Origin: Cyanobium sp. FACHB-13342
GTDB taxonomy: Bacteria > Cyanobacteriota > Cyanobacteriia > PCC-6307 > Cyanobiaceae
Direction: 5' to 3'
DNA length: 64,000 nt
Assembly: GCF_014697415.1 (NCBI RefSeq)
Contig: NZ_JACJRT010000003.1
Location: 62,001-126,000, forward strand
In this document: piece after piece, positions 1-10,217 of the stretch
Position numbering within the stretch: position 1 is the first letter of the stretch
Layout: every line of letters begins with the position of its first letter
Position numbers and translations under genes: made by a program
The notes under the pieces: model-generated
Told to the model about the DNA's origin: nothing
Databases searched by the model: none
Seen by the model: only the letters and a program-made list of their open reading frames with translations

Positions 1-436
1 AGCAGCCGGGTGAGCCCGCGGCGCCGGGCCAGGGCCTGTAGGGGCGTGCCGGTGTAGGCCCGCAGGGGCGCCAGGGCGGCCCGCAGTCGCTTGGGGTAGG
101 GGAGCAGGCTGAACAGCAGTTTGCGGAAGGTCCGCTGGGCAGGCGTACGCAGCTCCGGCGCGTTGAGTTGGGGGCGGGTGGCCTCGATCAGCTGGTCGTA
201 GCGCACGCCAGATGGGCAGGCCGTGACGCAGGCGAAGCAGCCCAGGCAGCTGTCGAAATGGGAGGCCACGGTGGCGTCCAGTTCCAGCTCGCCGGCCTCA
301 ATCGCCTTGAGGGCGTGAATGCGGCCCCGGGGAGAGTCCATCTCCGTGCCCAGCACCCGATAGCTGGCACAGGTGGGCAGGCAGAAGCCGCAGTGCACGC
401 AGGGGTCGGTGGCCCCAGCAGGTAGGCCCGGCAGGC

Positions 437-440
<4 letters not shown>
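1..440 (-). CDS. glcF: Glycolate oxidase iron-sulfur subunit (GlcF-like), 3' part outside window
   Basis: Only the first 146 codons are present; the gene runs off the left edge. Two ferredoxin-type C-x2-C-x2-C-x3-C motifs are visible, Cys14/17/20/24 and Cys65/68/71/75, each suited to bind a [4Fe-4S] cluster. That pair followed by a CCG-type domain is typical of GlcF, which passes electrons from glycolate oxidation to the membrane; glycolate is the photorespiratory product in cyanobacteria. The ATG overlaps the stop of the icd gene as ATGA, so the two are probably translationally coupled. Other (Fe-S)-binding LutA/GlpC-type proteins share the motifs, so the substrate is inferred from family resemblance. 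Confidence 0.75.
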
Positions 441-1885
<1,445 letters not shown>

Positions 1886-2046
1886 GGCGATATCACTGGG
1901 GCGAGCCTATGCCTGGGCTGACTGCAGAAAAGTTTGGTGTGATCCCTGCCGGAACGGTCGTTGTGCTGAGGCGCACCGCCTGGCCTCCTGTCGGCACCTG
2001 CCGATGGAACGCTGCACCGGGAGCCAGCTGCCGTCAGGATGGCTCC

Positions 2047-2505
2047 ATGAATGCCGCCGAGCAGGCCCGATCTCTGGCGCTGGCCCAGGCGATCGCCTCG
2101 GTGGCGGTCCTGTTTCGCGGTCACTTCCCTGACGCCCGCGCCAACCTCACGCCCTGGCGGGATGACCCCCTCACCCGCGCCTTCGCCGAGCAGGAAAGCG
2201 TTGATCTCTCCTTCCACCTGCCGGGTTGGAGCCCCCGCAGCCAGTGCCGCTCGTTTTTCGTGCAGTTGCAGCTGGATGGGGCCCCGGGTCCAGCGGCCGA
2301 TGCGCGGCCCCGGCTGCTTGGGGTGGTGATCCGCGGGCTCACCTACGAGAGTGAGCGCTGGCGGTTGGCCACCATGGGCGACTGGCAGCCGTCGGGGAGC
2401 CATCTGCCCCAGGCGGAGGTGGCGCAGAAGCTGCAGCAGTTCTGCCGGGAGCTGTTCGATCTCTTCGGCGGCGCCGAGCACGGCGACCAGCCGCTGGCGG
2501 CGTAA
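2047..2505 (+). CDS. Conserved-looking hypothetical protein (152 aa)
   Basis: I do not recognise this family. The frame is open further upstream, but the ATG at 2047 after a 161-base divergent gap is the likely start. The protein is soluble-looking, with no signal peptide or membrane segment, and has an alternating hydrophobic pattern (SFFVQLQLDG, LLGVVIRGLTY) suggesting a beta-sheet core, then a C-terminal amphipathic helix (VAQKLQQFCRELFDLF). It sits 77 bases before the heme oxygenase gene on the same strand and may share its transcript. Coding use matches its neighbours. No function is proposed. Confidence 0.7.
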   Translation: MNAAEQARSLALAQAIASVAVLFRGHFPDARANLTPWRDDPLTRAFAEQESVDLSFHLPGWSPRSQCRSFFVQLQLDGAPGPAADARPRLLGVVIRGLTYESERWRLATMGDWQPSGSHLPQAEVAQKLQQFCRELFDLFGGAEHGDQPLAA

Positions 2506-2582
2506 CCCTTCGCAACCTTGGCGCCCGGCCCGGCAAAGGCCGCGCCTAATTTGGCCCTTCGCCCGTGCAGCGCCCCCGTCTG

Positions 2583-3296
2583 ATGGCTGTCGCCCTTGCT
2601 TCCCAACTGCGTGAAGGCACCAAGAAAGCCCACACGATGGCGGAGAACACCGGCTTCGTGAGCTGCTTCCTCAAGGGGGTGGTCGATAAGGCCAGTTACC
2701 GCACCCTGGTGGCCGACCTCTACTTCGTCTATTCGGCCATGGAGGAGGAGTTCGGCAAGCTCAGGGACCACCCGGTGGTGGGGCCGGTCGGCTTCCCGGA
2801 GCTCAACCGCCGCGACAGCCTGGAGCAGGACCTCGCCTTCTATTTCGGCAGCGACTGGCGCAGTGCCGTCCAGCCCACCCCTGGCGCCCAGCAGTACGTC
2901 GACCGCCTGCACCAGGTGGCTCGGGAGTGCCCCGAGCTGCTGGTGGGCCACCACTACACCCGCTATATCGGCGACCTCTCCGGCGGTCAGATCCTCAAGA
3001 ACATCGCCCAGAAGGCGATGAATCTGGGTGAACACGACGGCCTGCGCTTCTACGAATTCGACGCCATTCCCGACGAGAAGGGCTTCAAGGCCAACTACCG
3101 CGCCGTGCTCGACAGCCTGCCGATCGATCAGGCCATGGCCGATCGCATCGTGGAGGAGGCCAATCAGGCCTTCCACCTCAACATGGTCATGTTCCAGGAG
3201 CTCGAGGGCAACCTGATCGCCGCCATCGGCAAGGTGCTGTTCGGCTTCCTCACCCGCCGCCAGCGGGCCGGCAGCACCGAGGCCGTCGCCGCCTGA
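2583..3296 (+). CDS. ho1: Heme oxygenase (biliverdin-producing)
   Basis: Opens heme to biliverdin IX-alpha, first step toward phycocyanobilin and other phycobilins, using reduced ferredoxin. The 237-residue protein shows the proximal-ligand region LREGTKKAHT with His17, the distal-helix YIGDLSGGQIL and the HHYTRYIGD stretch of HO-1 enzymes; length matches the cyanobacterial family (about 235-240). The ATG at 2583 is preferred over a GTG at 2565 because family members begin close to this point. It is followed by an unrelated glycosyltransferase 17 bases downstream. The bilin-making role is established for the family. Confidence 0.96.
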   Translation: MAVALASQLREGTKKAHTMAENTGFVSCFLKGVVDKASYRTLVADLYFVYSAMEEEFGKLRDHPVVGPVGFPELNRRDSLEQDLAFYFGSDWRSAVQPTPGAQQYVDRLHQVARECPELLVGHHYTRYIGDLSGGQILKNIAQKAMNLGEHDGLRFYEFDAIPDEKGFKANYRAVLDSLPIDQAMADRIVEEANQAFHLNMVMFQELEGNLIAAIGKVLFGFLTRRQRAGSTEAVAA

Positions 3297-3313
3297 CTTC
3301 GCCCCCCCAGCCC

Positions 3314-4387
3314 TTGAGGCCCCTTCGCTTTCTGGTTCCCGGCACCACCGGCAGGTTTCGCTGCGGTGGACTGTTGGTGGAGCAGCAGACCGCCCGCCTG
3401 TTGGCTGACCTGGTGCCCACCCAGTTGGTCACCTACCGGCAGCGGGAAGCGGACGTGCCCTATCTGGCCGACCTGTTGCGGGCGGAGCCCCTGGGTGCCG
3501 CCGCTGCTGATCAGGCCCTTTGGATCGTGAGCTGGGGTTTCGATGTGCCCCGTCAGTTGCGGGCGTTGCGGGGCAGGCCGGCGGCCTATCACGCCCACAG
3601 CAGCGGCTATGGCTTTCGGCTGCCCCCCGGGGTGCCGGTGCTGGCGGTGAGCCGCAACACCCTGGGCTACTGGGGCCAGTGGGCCAGCCGCAATCCCCTG
3701 TTTCTGGTGCCCAATGCCCTCGGGGCCAGTTGGATCGCCCGGGGAGCTCGCCCCGCCAATCTGGGCGCCCCGCCAGAGCCTGGCGGCCGCTCGATCGATG
3801 TGCTGGTGCAACGGCGCAAGTGCAGCGCCTACGTGCTGGAGCAGTTGGTGCCGGCCCTGCGGGCCCGGGGGCTGCGGGTGGAGGTGCAGGACGGCTGGGT
3901 GGACGATCTGGTGGGCCTGTTCAACAGCGCCACGGTGGTGCTCTACGACTCGGCCGACCACTGGCGCTGCAGCGGCGTGAGTGAGGGGTTTGGCCTGCCG
4001 CCGGTGGAGGCCCTGGCCTGTGGCTGCGTGCTGTTCAGCAGCTTCAACCATGCCCTGGCCGACACCCTCGATCCCGGCGGTCTGGCCCATCAGATCGGGG
4101 CGGGCACCCTGGCGGCCGATGTGGAACGGATCACGGCGGCGGTGGCCGATCCGTCTACCTGGCTGCCGCCGCCGCGCCAGCTGGAGGAGCTGCTCGAAGA
4201 GCTGAGCGAGCCCCGGTTGCGGGAGCGCTGGCGCCAGGCCCTGGTGGCCATCAACGCCCACTTGGATCGGCTCCAGGGGGGTGACGTGCCGCTGCGAGCT
4301 CCTTCCCTGGCCCGGTTGCGGCTGGAGCGCTGGCGGCAGCGGTTGGGCAAGCGGCTTCCCGCTGGACTGGCCCGCCGGCTTGCCTAG
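3314..4387 (+). CDS. Glycosyltransferase, GT-B fold (group 1-like)
   Basis: The 357-residue protein has a C-terminal half typical of GT-B glycosyltransferases: a donor-site stretch SGVSEGFGLPPVEALACGC, close to the E-x7-E pattern of group 1/4 enzymes, followed by a domain resembling nucleotide-sugar binding. The N-terminal half lacks a signal peptide or membrane segment. There is no ATG in the frame; the TTG at 3314 is the first start after the heme oxygenase stop. The acceptor cannot be told from sequence; with several LPS and sugar-nucleotide genes in this region a surface polysaccharide is plausible, but that is inference. Confidence 0.75.
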   Translation: MRPLRFLVPGTTGRFRCGGLLVEQQTARLLADLVPTQLVTYRQREADVPYLADLLRAEPLGAAAADQALWIVSWGFDVPRQLRALRGRPAAYHAHSSGYGFRLPPGVPVLAVSRNTLGYWGQWASRNPLFLVPNALGASWIARGARPANLGAPPEPGGRSIDVLVQRRKCSAYVLEQLVPALRARGLRVEVQDGWVDDLVGLFNSATVVLYDSADHWRCSGVSEGFGLPPVEALACGCVLFSSFNHALADTLDPGGLAHQIGAGTLAADVERITAAVADPSTWLPPPRQLEELLEELSEPRLRERWRQALVAINAHLDRLQGGDVPLRAPSLARLRLERWRQRLGKRLPAGLARRLA

Positions 4388-4397
4388 GGTCGGCCCC

Positions 4398-6794
4398 ATG
4401 AGTGCTTTCCTCGCCGGCCTGAACGACGCCCAGCGCAAGGCGGTGGACCACCACACCGGCCCGCTGCTGGTGGTGGCCGGTGCGGGCAGCGGTAAAACGC
4501 GAGCTCTCACCCACCGCATCGCCCACCTGATCGGCCACCACGGCGCCGATCCGGCCCATCTGCTCGCCGTCACATTCACCAACAAGGCGGCCCGCGAGAT
4601 GAAGGAGCGGCTGGAGCTGCTGCTGGCCCAGAAGCTGGCCCAGAGCCAGTTCGGCCAGCCCTGGAGCACCCTGCCGGCGGTGGAGCAGCGCCAGCTGCGC
4701 AGCCGCATCTATCGCGAGGTGATCAAGGAGCTGTGGATCGGCACCTTCCACGCCCTGTTCGCCCGGCTGCTGCGCTTCGATATCGACAAGTTCAAGGATC
4801 CCGAAGGGCTCAGCTGGACGCGCCAGTTCTCGATCTACGACGAGAACGACGTACAGAGCCTGATCAAGGAGATCGTGACCCAGGAGCTGCAGCTCGATCC
4901 CAAACGCTTTGAGCCCAAGAAGGTGCGCTGGGCCATCAGCAACGCCAAGAACCAGGGCTGGATGCCCGAGCAGCTGGAAGCCGATGCCGGAGGCCAGCGG
5001 GGTCGGTTGATGGCGGAGACGTACCGGCGCTATCGGCGCGCCCTGGCTGCCAACAACGCCCTCGATTTCGACGACCTGCTGTTGTTGCCGGTGCAGCTGC
5101 TGCGCCAGAACGAGCAGATCCGCGATTACTGGCACCGGCGTTTCCGCCACGTGCTGGTGGATGAATACCAGGACACCAACCGCACCCAGTACGACCTGAT
5201 CAAGCTGCTGGTCACCAATGGTCGCGATCCGGCCGCCTACGACGACTGGAATGGCCGTTCGGTGTTCGTGGTGGGCGATGCCGACCAGAGCATCTACAGC
5301 TTCCGCGCCGCCGACTTCACGATCTTGATGGGCTTTCAGGACGATTTCGGCGACGGTGCCCCCGGCGATGTCACCAACACGATGGTGAAGCTGGAGGAGA
5401 ACTACCGCTCCACCGCCACGATCCTGGAGGCGGCCAACGCCCTGATTGCCCACAACAGCGAGCGGATCGACAAGGTGCTGCGGCCCACCCGCGGCGAGGG
5501 GGAGCTGATCTCCCTCACCCGCTGCGACGACGAGATCGCCGAAGCCGAGGCGGTGGTGCACCGCATGCGCATGCTCGAAGCCGCCCACCCCGATCTCAGC
5601 TGGGGCGACATGGCGGTGCTCTATCGCACCAATGCCCAGAGTCGGGCGATGGAGGAGTCGCTGGTGCGCTGGGGCATCCCCTACATCGTGGTGGGAGGGC
5701 TGCGCTTCTACGACCGCCGCGAGATCAAGGATGTGCTCGCGTACCTGAAGTTGCTGGTGAATCCCGCCGATACCGTCAGCCTGCTGCGGGTGCTGAACAC
5801 CCCCAAGCGCGGCATCGGCAAAACCACCATCGAGCGGCTCACCGACGCCTCCAACCAGCTCGGCATTCCCCTCTGGGACGTGGTGAGTGATGCGGAGGCG
5901 GTGCGCTCCCTGGGGGGGCGGTCGGCGAAGGGGCTGTTGCAGTTCTGCGAGCTGATCAATGGCCTGCAGGCCTGCGCCCAGGACATCGCCCCGTCCGAGC
6001 TGGTGCAGCGGGTGATGGAGCAGAGCGGCTACGTGGCCGAGCTGATCGCCGACGGCACCGATGAAGCGGAAGACCGCCGCCGGAACCTCAACGAACTGGT
6101 GAATGCTGCGCTCCAGTACCAGGAGGAGAACGAGGAGGGCTCCCTGGAGGATTTCCTCGCTTCGGCGGCCCTGGCCAGCGACGCCGACAGCAAGGACACC
6201 GAGCAGGACCGGGTCACCCTGATGACCCTGCACGCCAGCAAGGGCCTCGAATTTCCGGTGGTCTATCTGGTGGGGATGGAGCAGGGCCTCTTCCCCAGCT
6301 ACCGCTCCCTGGAAGACCCCTCCGCCCTGGAGGAGGAGCGCCGCCTTTGTTATGTGGGCCTCACCCGGGCCAAGGAGCGCCTGTTCCTCTCCCATGCCAG
6401 TGAGCGGCGGCTCTGGGGTGGCATGCGGGAACCGGCGGTGCCGTCGGTGTTTCTCTCCGAACTCCCGAGCGAGCTGGTTCAGGGGGACATTCCCCATAGC
6501 GGCGGTGCGGCCATCCGCCGGGAGCAGCGCCTGGATCGCCTCACCCGGGTGGATCGCGAGGATTCACGCCAGGTAGCTGGTGGCGGTGCGGCCGGTGCTC
6601 CCGCCAATGCGGTGCGACGGCGGGCGGCGAGCCGGGCCTGGGCGGTGGGGGATCGCCTGCGGCACAGCAGTTTCGGGGAGGGTCAGGTGACCCACCTGTT
6701 CGGCAGTGGTGAGAAGGTGTCGATTGCGGTGAAATTCCAGGGGATGGGGCCCAAGATCCTCGACCCCCGTCTGGCCCCGATCGAACCTGTGTGA
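4398..6794 (+). CDS. pcrA: UvrD/PcrA-type superfamily 1 DNA helicase
   Basis: ATP-driven 3'-5' DNA unwinding in repair and replication. Motifs in order in the 798-residue protein: Q-motif LNDAQRKAV (8-16), Walker A AGAGSGKT (27-34), TFTNKAAREM, Walker B DEYQDTN, GDADQSIYSFRAA (motif III), the LEENYRST motif IV, and LMTLHASKGLEF and VGLTRAKERL near residues 600-680. The C-terminus ends in the PcrA-like tail with GDRLRHSSFGEG that in Gram-positive PcrA contacts RNA polymerase. The frame extends upstream into the glycosyltransferase gene, but the ATG at 4398 matches the family N-terminus. Whether to call it PcrA, UvrD or Rep is a naming choice. Confidence 0.95.
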   Translation: MSAFLAGLNDAQRKAVDHHTGPLLVVAGAGSGKTRALTHRIAHLIGHHGADPAHLLAVTFTNKAAREMKERLELLLAQKLAQSQFGQPWSTLPAVEQRQLRSRIYREVIKELWIGTFHALFARLLRFDIDKFKDPEGLSWTRQFSIYDENDVQSLIKEIVTQELQLDPKRFEPKKVRWAISNAKNQGWMPEQLEADAGGQRGRLMAETYRRYRRALAANNALDFDDLLLLPVQLLRQNEQIRDYWHRRFRHVLVDEYQDTNRTQYDLIKLLVTNGRDPAAYDDWNGRSVFVVGDADQSIYSFRAADFTILMGFQDDFGDGAPGDVTNTMVKLEENYRSTATILEAANALIAHNSERIDKVLRPTRGEGELISLTRCDDEIAEAEAVVHRMRMLEAAHPDLSWGDMAVLYRTNAQSRAMEESLVRWGIPYIVVGGLRFYDRREIKDVLAYLKLLVNPADTVSLLRVLNTPKRGIGKTTIERLTDASNQLGIPLWDVVSDAEAVRSLGGRSAKGLLQFCELINGLQACAQDIAPSELVQRVMEQSGYVAELIADGTDEAEDRRRNLNELVNAALQYQEENEEGSLEDFLASAALASDADSKDTEQDRVTLMTLHASKGLEFPVVYLVGMEQGLFPSYRSLEDPSALEEERRLCYVGLTRAKERLFLSHASERRLWGGMREPAVPSVFLSELPSELVQGDIPHSGGAAIRREQRLDRLTRVDREDSRQVAGGGAAGAPANAVRRRAASRAWAVGDRLRHSSFGEGQVTHLFGSGEKVSIAVKFQGMGPKILDPRLAPIEPV

Positions 6795-6817
6795 TGCCCT
6801 TCGCCGCAGAGGCCTAG

Positions 6818-8032
6818 GTGGAGATTCCCGGCATCCCCGCCCCCGTGTTGACGGCCCTGGGCGCGGTCCGGACGGGCCGGGTCGCCCTGGTGGGCGGCGC
6901 CGTGCGCGATCTGCTGTTGCATCGGGTGCACAACGACCCCTGGCTCGGGGTGCCCGATCTGGATCTGGTGGCGGAGGGTCCGGCCTCCGCTCTGGTGGAG
7001 GCGCTGGTGGCGCAGCTGGGGCCGGAGGTGGTGCAGCGCTGCCAGGAGCACGGGGCCTACGGCACGGTGGAGTTGGAACTCAACCTGGCCGGCGAGCTGG
7101 TGTTGCTCGATGTGGCCAGGGCCCGGCGAGAGACCTATCCGGTGCCGGCTGAAAACCCCCAGGTGAGCTTTGGCGGCCTGGCCGACGACCTGGCCCGCCG
7201 CGACTTCAGCATCAATGCCATGGCCCTGGAGTTGGCCAGTGGCCACCTGCTCGATCCCCACGGAGGGCAGCGGGATCTGGAGCAGCGGCAGCTGCGTTTT
7301 CTCCATGACGGCAGCGTTCGCGACGATCCCACCCGCTTGGTGCGCGGTGCCCGCTATGCCGCCCGGCTCGGGCTGGAGCTGGAGCCCGGCAGCGTCGACC
7401 AGGCCCGCTCCGCCCTGGCGGTCTGGCCCTGGGGCTGGCGGCCGGGGGATCCGCCGGGGCAGGCACCGGCGGCCCTGGGCACCCGCCTGCGCATGGAGCT
7501 GGAGCTGCTGTTGGAGCGGGAGCCCTGGCTGGCGGCGCTCACGGTGTTGCAGGGCTGGGGTGCCCTGGCCCTGCTGGATCCGGTCCTGCAGGCCGATGGG
7601 GCCTGGCCGCGGCGCCTGCGCTGGGCCCAGCGGCTGGGGCTGCCCCTGTTGGTGGCGCTGGTGGCCGGGGCCAGGGATCCGCTGGCCTTGGCGGAGCGGC
7701 TGCAGCTGCCCCATCGCCAGCATCGGCTTTTGGTGCACTGGTTGGAGCTACGCCGCCGGATCGGGGAGCAGCCCCAGGTCTGCAACCTGACGGTGGAGCA
7801 GTGGTGTGCCCTGTTGGAGGCCCCGGGCTGCGGCGTCGAGGCCGTGGCCCTGGCCCTGGCCTGCGACACCGGGCCGCGGCGGCCCCTGCTGCGCTGGTGG
7901 CTGCGCTGGCGCCACCTCAAGAGTGAGCAGGCTGCGGCCGACCTGCTGGCCAGTGGGATGGGCCAGGGGCCGGAGCTGGGCCAGCGGCTGCGGGACCTGC
8001 GGGCTGAGCGGCTGCGGCGGGAGCGGCTTTAG
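6818..8032 (+). CDS. CCA tRNA nucleotidyltransferase / poly(A) polymerase family protein
   Basis: Class II nucleotidyltransferase fold. The N-terminus has GGAVRDLLL and, after a spacer, PDLDLVAEG: the G-G-x-V-R-D and D-x-D metal-binding pattern. Next come RRDFSINAMAL (motif B/C region) and DDPTRLVRGARYAARLG (motif D, nucleotide selection). At 404 residues it is in the usual range for CCA-adding or A-adding enzymes, but cyanobacteria often split C- and A-addition between paralogues, so the exact specificity is open. Start is the GTG at 6818, 23 bases after the helicase stop. No HD domain is evident in the C-terminal half. Confidence 0.88.
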   Translation: MEIPGIPAPVLTALGAVRTGRVALVGGAVRDLLLHRVHNDPWLGVPDLDLVAEGPASALVEALVAQLGPEVVQRCQEHGAYGTVELELNLAGELVLLDVARARRETYPVPAENPQVSFGGLADDLARRDFSINAMALELASGHLLDPHGGQRDLEQRQLRFLHDGSVRDDPTRLVRGARYAARLGLELEPGSVDQARSALAVWPWGWRPGDPPGQAPAALGTRLRMELELLLEREPWLAALTVLQGWGALALLDPVLQADGAWPRRLRWAQRLGLPLLVALVAGARDPLALAERLQLPHRQHRLLVHWLELRRRIGEQPQVCNLTVEQWCALLEAPGCGVEAVALALACDTGPRRPLLRWWLRWRHLKSEQAAADLLASGMGQGPELGQRLRDLRAERLRRERL

Positions 8033-8041
8033 CGTCAGCCC

Positions 8042-8824
8042 ATGACCGATTCGGTGCCTGATCCCTGCGTCGTGGTGGCCGTGCCGGCCCGGCTGGAATC
8101 GGCTCGGCTGCCTGGCAAGTTGCTCGCCGACATCGCCGGTAAGCCCATGCTCCAGCATGTTCTCGAGCGCTGCCGTCAGGCCAGGGGCGTGGCGGCCGTG
8201 GTGGTGTGCACCGACAGCGATCAGGTGCGTGCGGGTGCCGCTGCCTGGGGCTTTCCGGTGCTGATGACCTCCCCCAGCTGCCGCTCCGGCAGTGAGCGTC
8301 TAGCCAGCGTGGTGGAGCAGCTGGTGGCCATGGCGGGGGGCCTGTCTGCAGACACCCTGGTGATCAACGTCCAGGGGGACCAGCCGCTGCTGGATCCGGG
8401 AATCATCGAGGCGATGGTTCACCAGTTCGTGGCCCTGGAGCGGCCGCCGGTGCTGACCCCCGTCTATCCGCTGGCGGCCGACAAGCTGCACGATCCCAAC
8501 GTGGTGAAGGTGTTGCGGGCCGGCGACGGGCGGGCCATCACCTTCTCCCGCAGTGCCCTGCCCCACCTGCGCGGGGTGCCGCCGGAGCAGTGGGCCGACC
8601 ACACCACCTACTGGGGCCACGTGGGCCTCTACGGCTACCGGGCCGATGTGCTGGCCGGTTGGATGGCCCTGCCCGTGTCTCCCCTCGAGGATCTCGAGAA
8701 GTTGGAGCAGTTGCGCCTGATCGACGCGGGCATTCCCCTGCTCACCTTCGTGGTGGATCAGGACTGCCTCTCGGTGGACACCCCGGAGCAGCTGGAGCAG
8801 GCCCGGGCCCTGGCCCAGCCTTAG
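8042..8824 (+). CDS. kdsB: 3-deoxy-manno-octulosonate cytidylyltransferase
   Basis: Activates Kdo with CTP to CMP-Kdo, the donor for Kdo transfer to lipid A in the cytoplasm. The 260-residue protein has the N-terminal CTP-binding signature PARLESARLPGK (15-26), SGSERL, and the metal-binding VQGDQPLL near residues 109-116, all standard for KdsB. It is convergent with kdsC and the two stops share four bases (8821-8824). All three other Kdo supply genes lie immediately to the right on the opposite strand, which strongly supports the assignment. Confidence 0.95.
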   Translation: MTDSVPDPCVVVAVPARLESARLPGKLLADIAGKPMLQHVLERCRQARGVAAVVVCTDSDQVRAGAAAWGFPVLMTSPSCRSGSERLASVVEQLVAMAGGLSADTLVINVQGDQPLLDPGIIEAMVHQFVALERPPVLTPVYPLAADKLHDPNVVKVLRAGDGRAITFSRSALPHLRGVPPEQWADHTTYWGHVGLYGYRADVLAGWMALPVSPLEDLEKLEQLRLIDAGIPLLTFVVDQDCLSVDTPEQLEQARALAQP

Positions 8825-9390
8825 GCGTTGCCCTCGCGCCAGCCCTGTCGGTTGAGCTGACGCCACAGCCCCCGCTGGTGCAGTAGGGACTCCGCCAATT
8901 CCCGCACGGCGCCGTCGCCGCCCCGGCGCCGCAGCACCCAGTCGGCTTGGCGGCGCAGGCCCGCAGCTCCATCGGCAGGGCTGATCAGCAGCCCCGTGGC
9001 GGGGCGCACCGTGAGGTCGTTGAGGTCATCGCCGATGAAGGCGGTGTGCTCCCGAGCCAGCTTCAGCGTGCCCTGGAGTTGCTCCAGGGCCGCGAGCTTG
9101 TCGCCCACCCCCACCAGGCAGTGGCCCACCTGCAGGTGGCGGGCCCGTTGCTCGATGGCGCCGCTGCGCCCACCACTCAGAAAGGCCACCTCGATGCCGG
9201 CCCGTTGCAGCATTCGGATCGCCAGCCCGTCCCGCACGTCGAAGCGCTTCACCACCCGGCCCTGTTCGTCGTAGTGCAGCCCCCCATCGGTGAGCACCCC
9301 ATCCACATCGCACACCAGCAGGCGGATCTGGCGCAGGCGTGGCCTGAGCAGGCGCCGTTGCAGCCGCGAGCGCAGATGCAACCGGCTCAC
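8821..9390 (-). CDS. kdsC: 3-deoxy-D-manno-octulosonate 8-phosphate phosphatase (HAD family)
   Basis: Removes phosphate from Kdo-8-phosphate before activation by KdsB. It is a compact C0-type HAD enzyme of 189 residues: nucleophile motif [11 protein letters not shown] (Asp28/Asp30), [10 protein letters not shown], motif II FLSGG, and the metal motif GDDLNDL, with no cap domain, as in KdsC. The GDKLAAL segment is also KdsC-like. Start ATG overlaps the kdsA stop by four bases. Order on this strand is kdsD-kdsA-kdsC, i.e. the three chemical steps from ribulose-5-phosphate to Kdo are coupled. Confidence 0.93.
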   Translation of the reverse strand: MSRLHLRSRLQRRLLRPRLRQIRLLVCDVDGVLTDGGLHYDEQGRVVKRFDVRDGLAIRMLQRAGIEVAFLSGGRSGAIEQRARHLQVGHCLVGVGDKLAALEQLQGTLKLAREHTAFIGDDLNDLTVRPATGLLISPADGAAGLRRQADWVLRRRGGDGAVRELAESLLHQRGLWRQLNRQGWREGNA

Positions 9391-10217
9391 AGGCTGCTCG
9401 CCGCCAGGCCGCCCTCTAGCCCCTGGCGCAGGGCCAGCAGCTGGCGGAGCAGGGCTTCGAGCCGGTGCAAGGGCACCATGTTCGGCCCGTCGCTGAGGGC
9501 GTTGTCGGGATCGGGATGGGTTTCCATGAACAGGCCATCCACGCCCACGGCCACCGCGGCCCTGGCGAGCGGTGCCACAAACTCCCGCTGGCCACCGGTG
9601 CTGGTGCCGCGCCCTCCCGGCTGCTGCACGGCGTGGGTGGCATCGAAGATCACCGGGCAGCCCAGGGCCTGCATCTGGGGGATGCCGCGGTAGTCCACTA
9701 CGAGCGTGTTGTAGCCAAAGCTGGAGCCCCGTTCGGTGAGCCAGAGGCGGCCGCTGGCCGGATCCAGGCCGAATTCCGTCATTTTGTTCACCACCTGGGC
9801 CATGTCCCAGGGCGCCAGAAATTGCCCCTTCTTGACGTTCACCACCTTGGTGGTGCCGGCCACGGCCTGGGCGGCGGCCTCCAGCAGGTCGGTCTGGCGG
9901 CAGAGGAAAGCGGGAATCTGCAGCACGTCCACGGCCTGGGCGGCGGCGGCGGCCTGATGGCTTTCGTGGATGTCGGTGAGCACCGGCACCCCGAAGCTCT
10001 GGCCTACCTCCTGCAGGATCGCCAGCCCCTCCTCGGGGCCTGGACCGCGAAAGGATTGGCCCGAGCTGCGGTTGGCCTTGTCGAAGCTGGCCTTGAACAC
10101 GTAGCGGATGCCCAGCTTCTGGCAGAGCGTGCTCACCTGCTCGGCAACCTGCAGCACCAGATCGCGGTTTTCGATCACGCAGGGCCCGGCGATCAGGGTG
10201 AAGGGAATGGCCGTCAT
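9387..10217 (-). CDS. kdsA: 3-deoxy-8-phosphooctulonate synthase
   Basis: Condenses phosphoenolpyruvate with arabinose-5-phosphate to Kdo-8-phosphate. The 276-residue protein shows IAGPCVIEN (9-17), [12 protein letters not shown] (41-52), the GPGPEEGL loop, and [16 protein letters not shown], all hallmarks of KdsA rather than the related DAHP synthase. The conserved KANRS and late-sequence features are compatible with either metal-dependent or independent subclasses; the Asn in VIEN suggests the metal-independent type, as in E. coli, but this needs alignment. ATGA overlaps tie it to kdsD upstream and kdsC downstream. Confidence 0.96.
   Translation of the reverse strand: MTAIPFTLIAGPCVIENRDLVLQVAEQVSTLCQKLGIRYVFKASFDKANRSSGQSFRGPGPEEGLAILQEVGQSFGVPVLTDIHESHQAAAAAQAVDVLQIPAFLCRQTDLLEAAAQAVAGTTKVVNVKKGQFLAPWDMAQVVNKMTEFGLDPASGRLWLTERGSSFGYNTLVVDYRGIPQMQALGCPVIFDATHAVQQPGGRGTSTGGQREFVAPLARAAVAVGVDGLFMETHPDPDNALSDGPNMVPLHRLEALLRQLLALRQGLEGGLAASSL

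Noticed and set aside
4251-6497. A 748-codon minus-strand frame across the helicase gene
   Set aside because: Antisense to pcrA motifs and of low-complexity composition; no recognisable domain.
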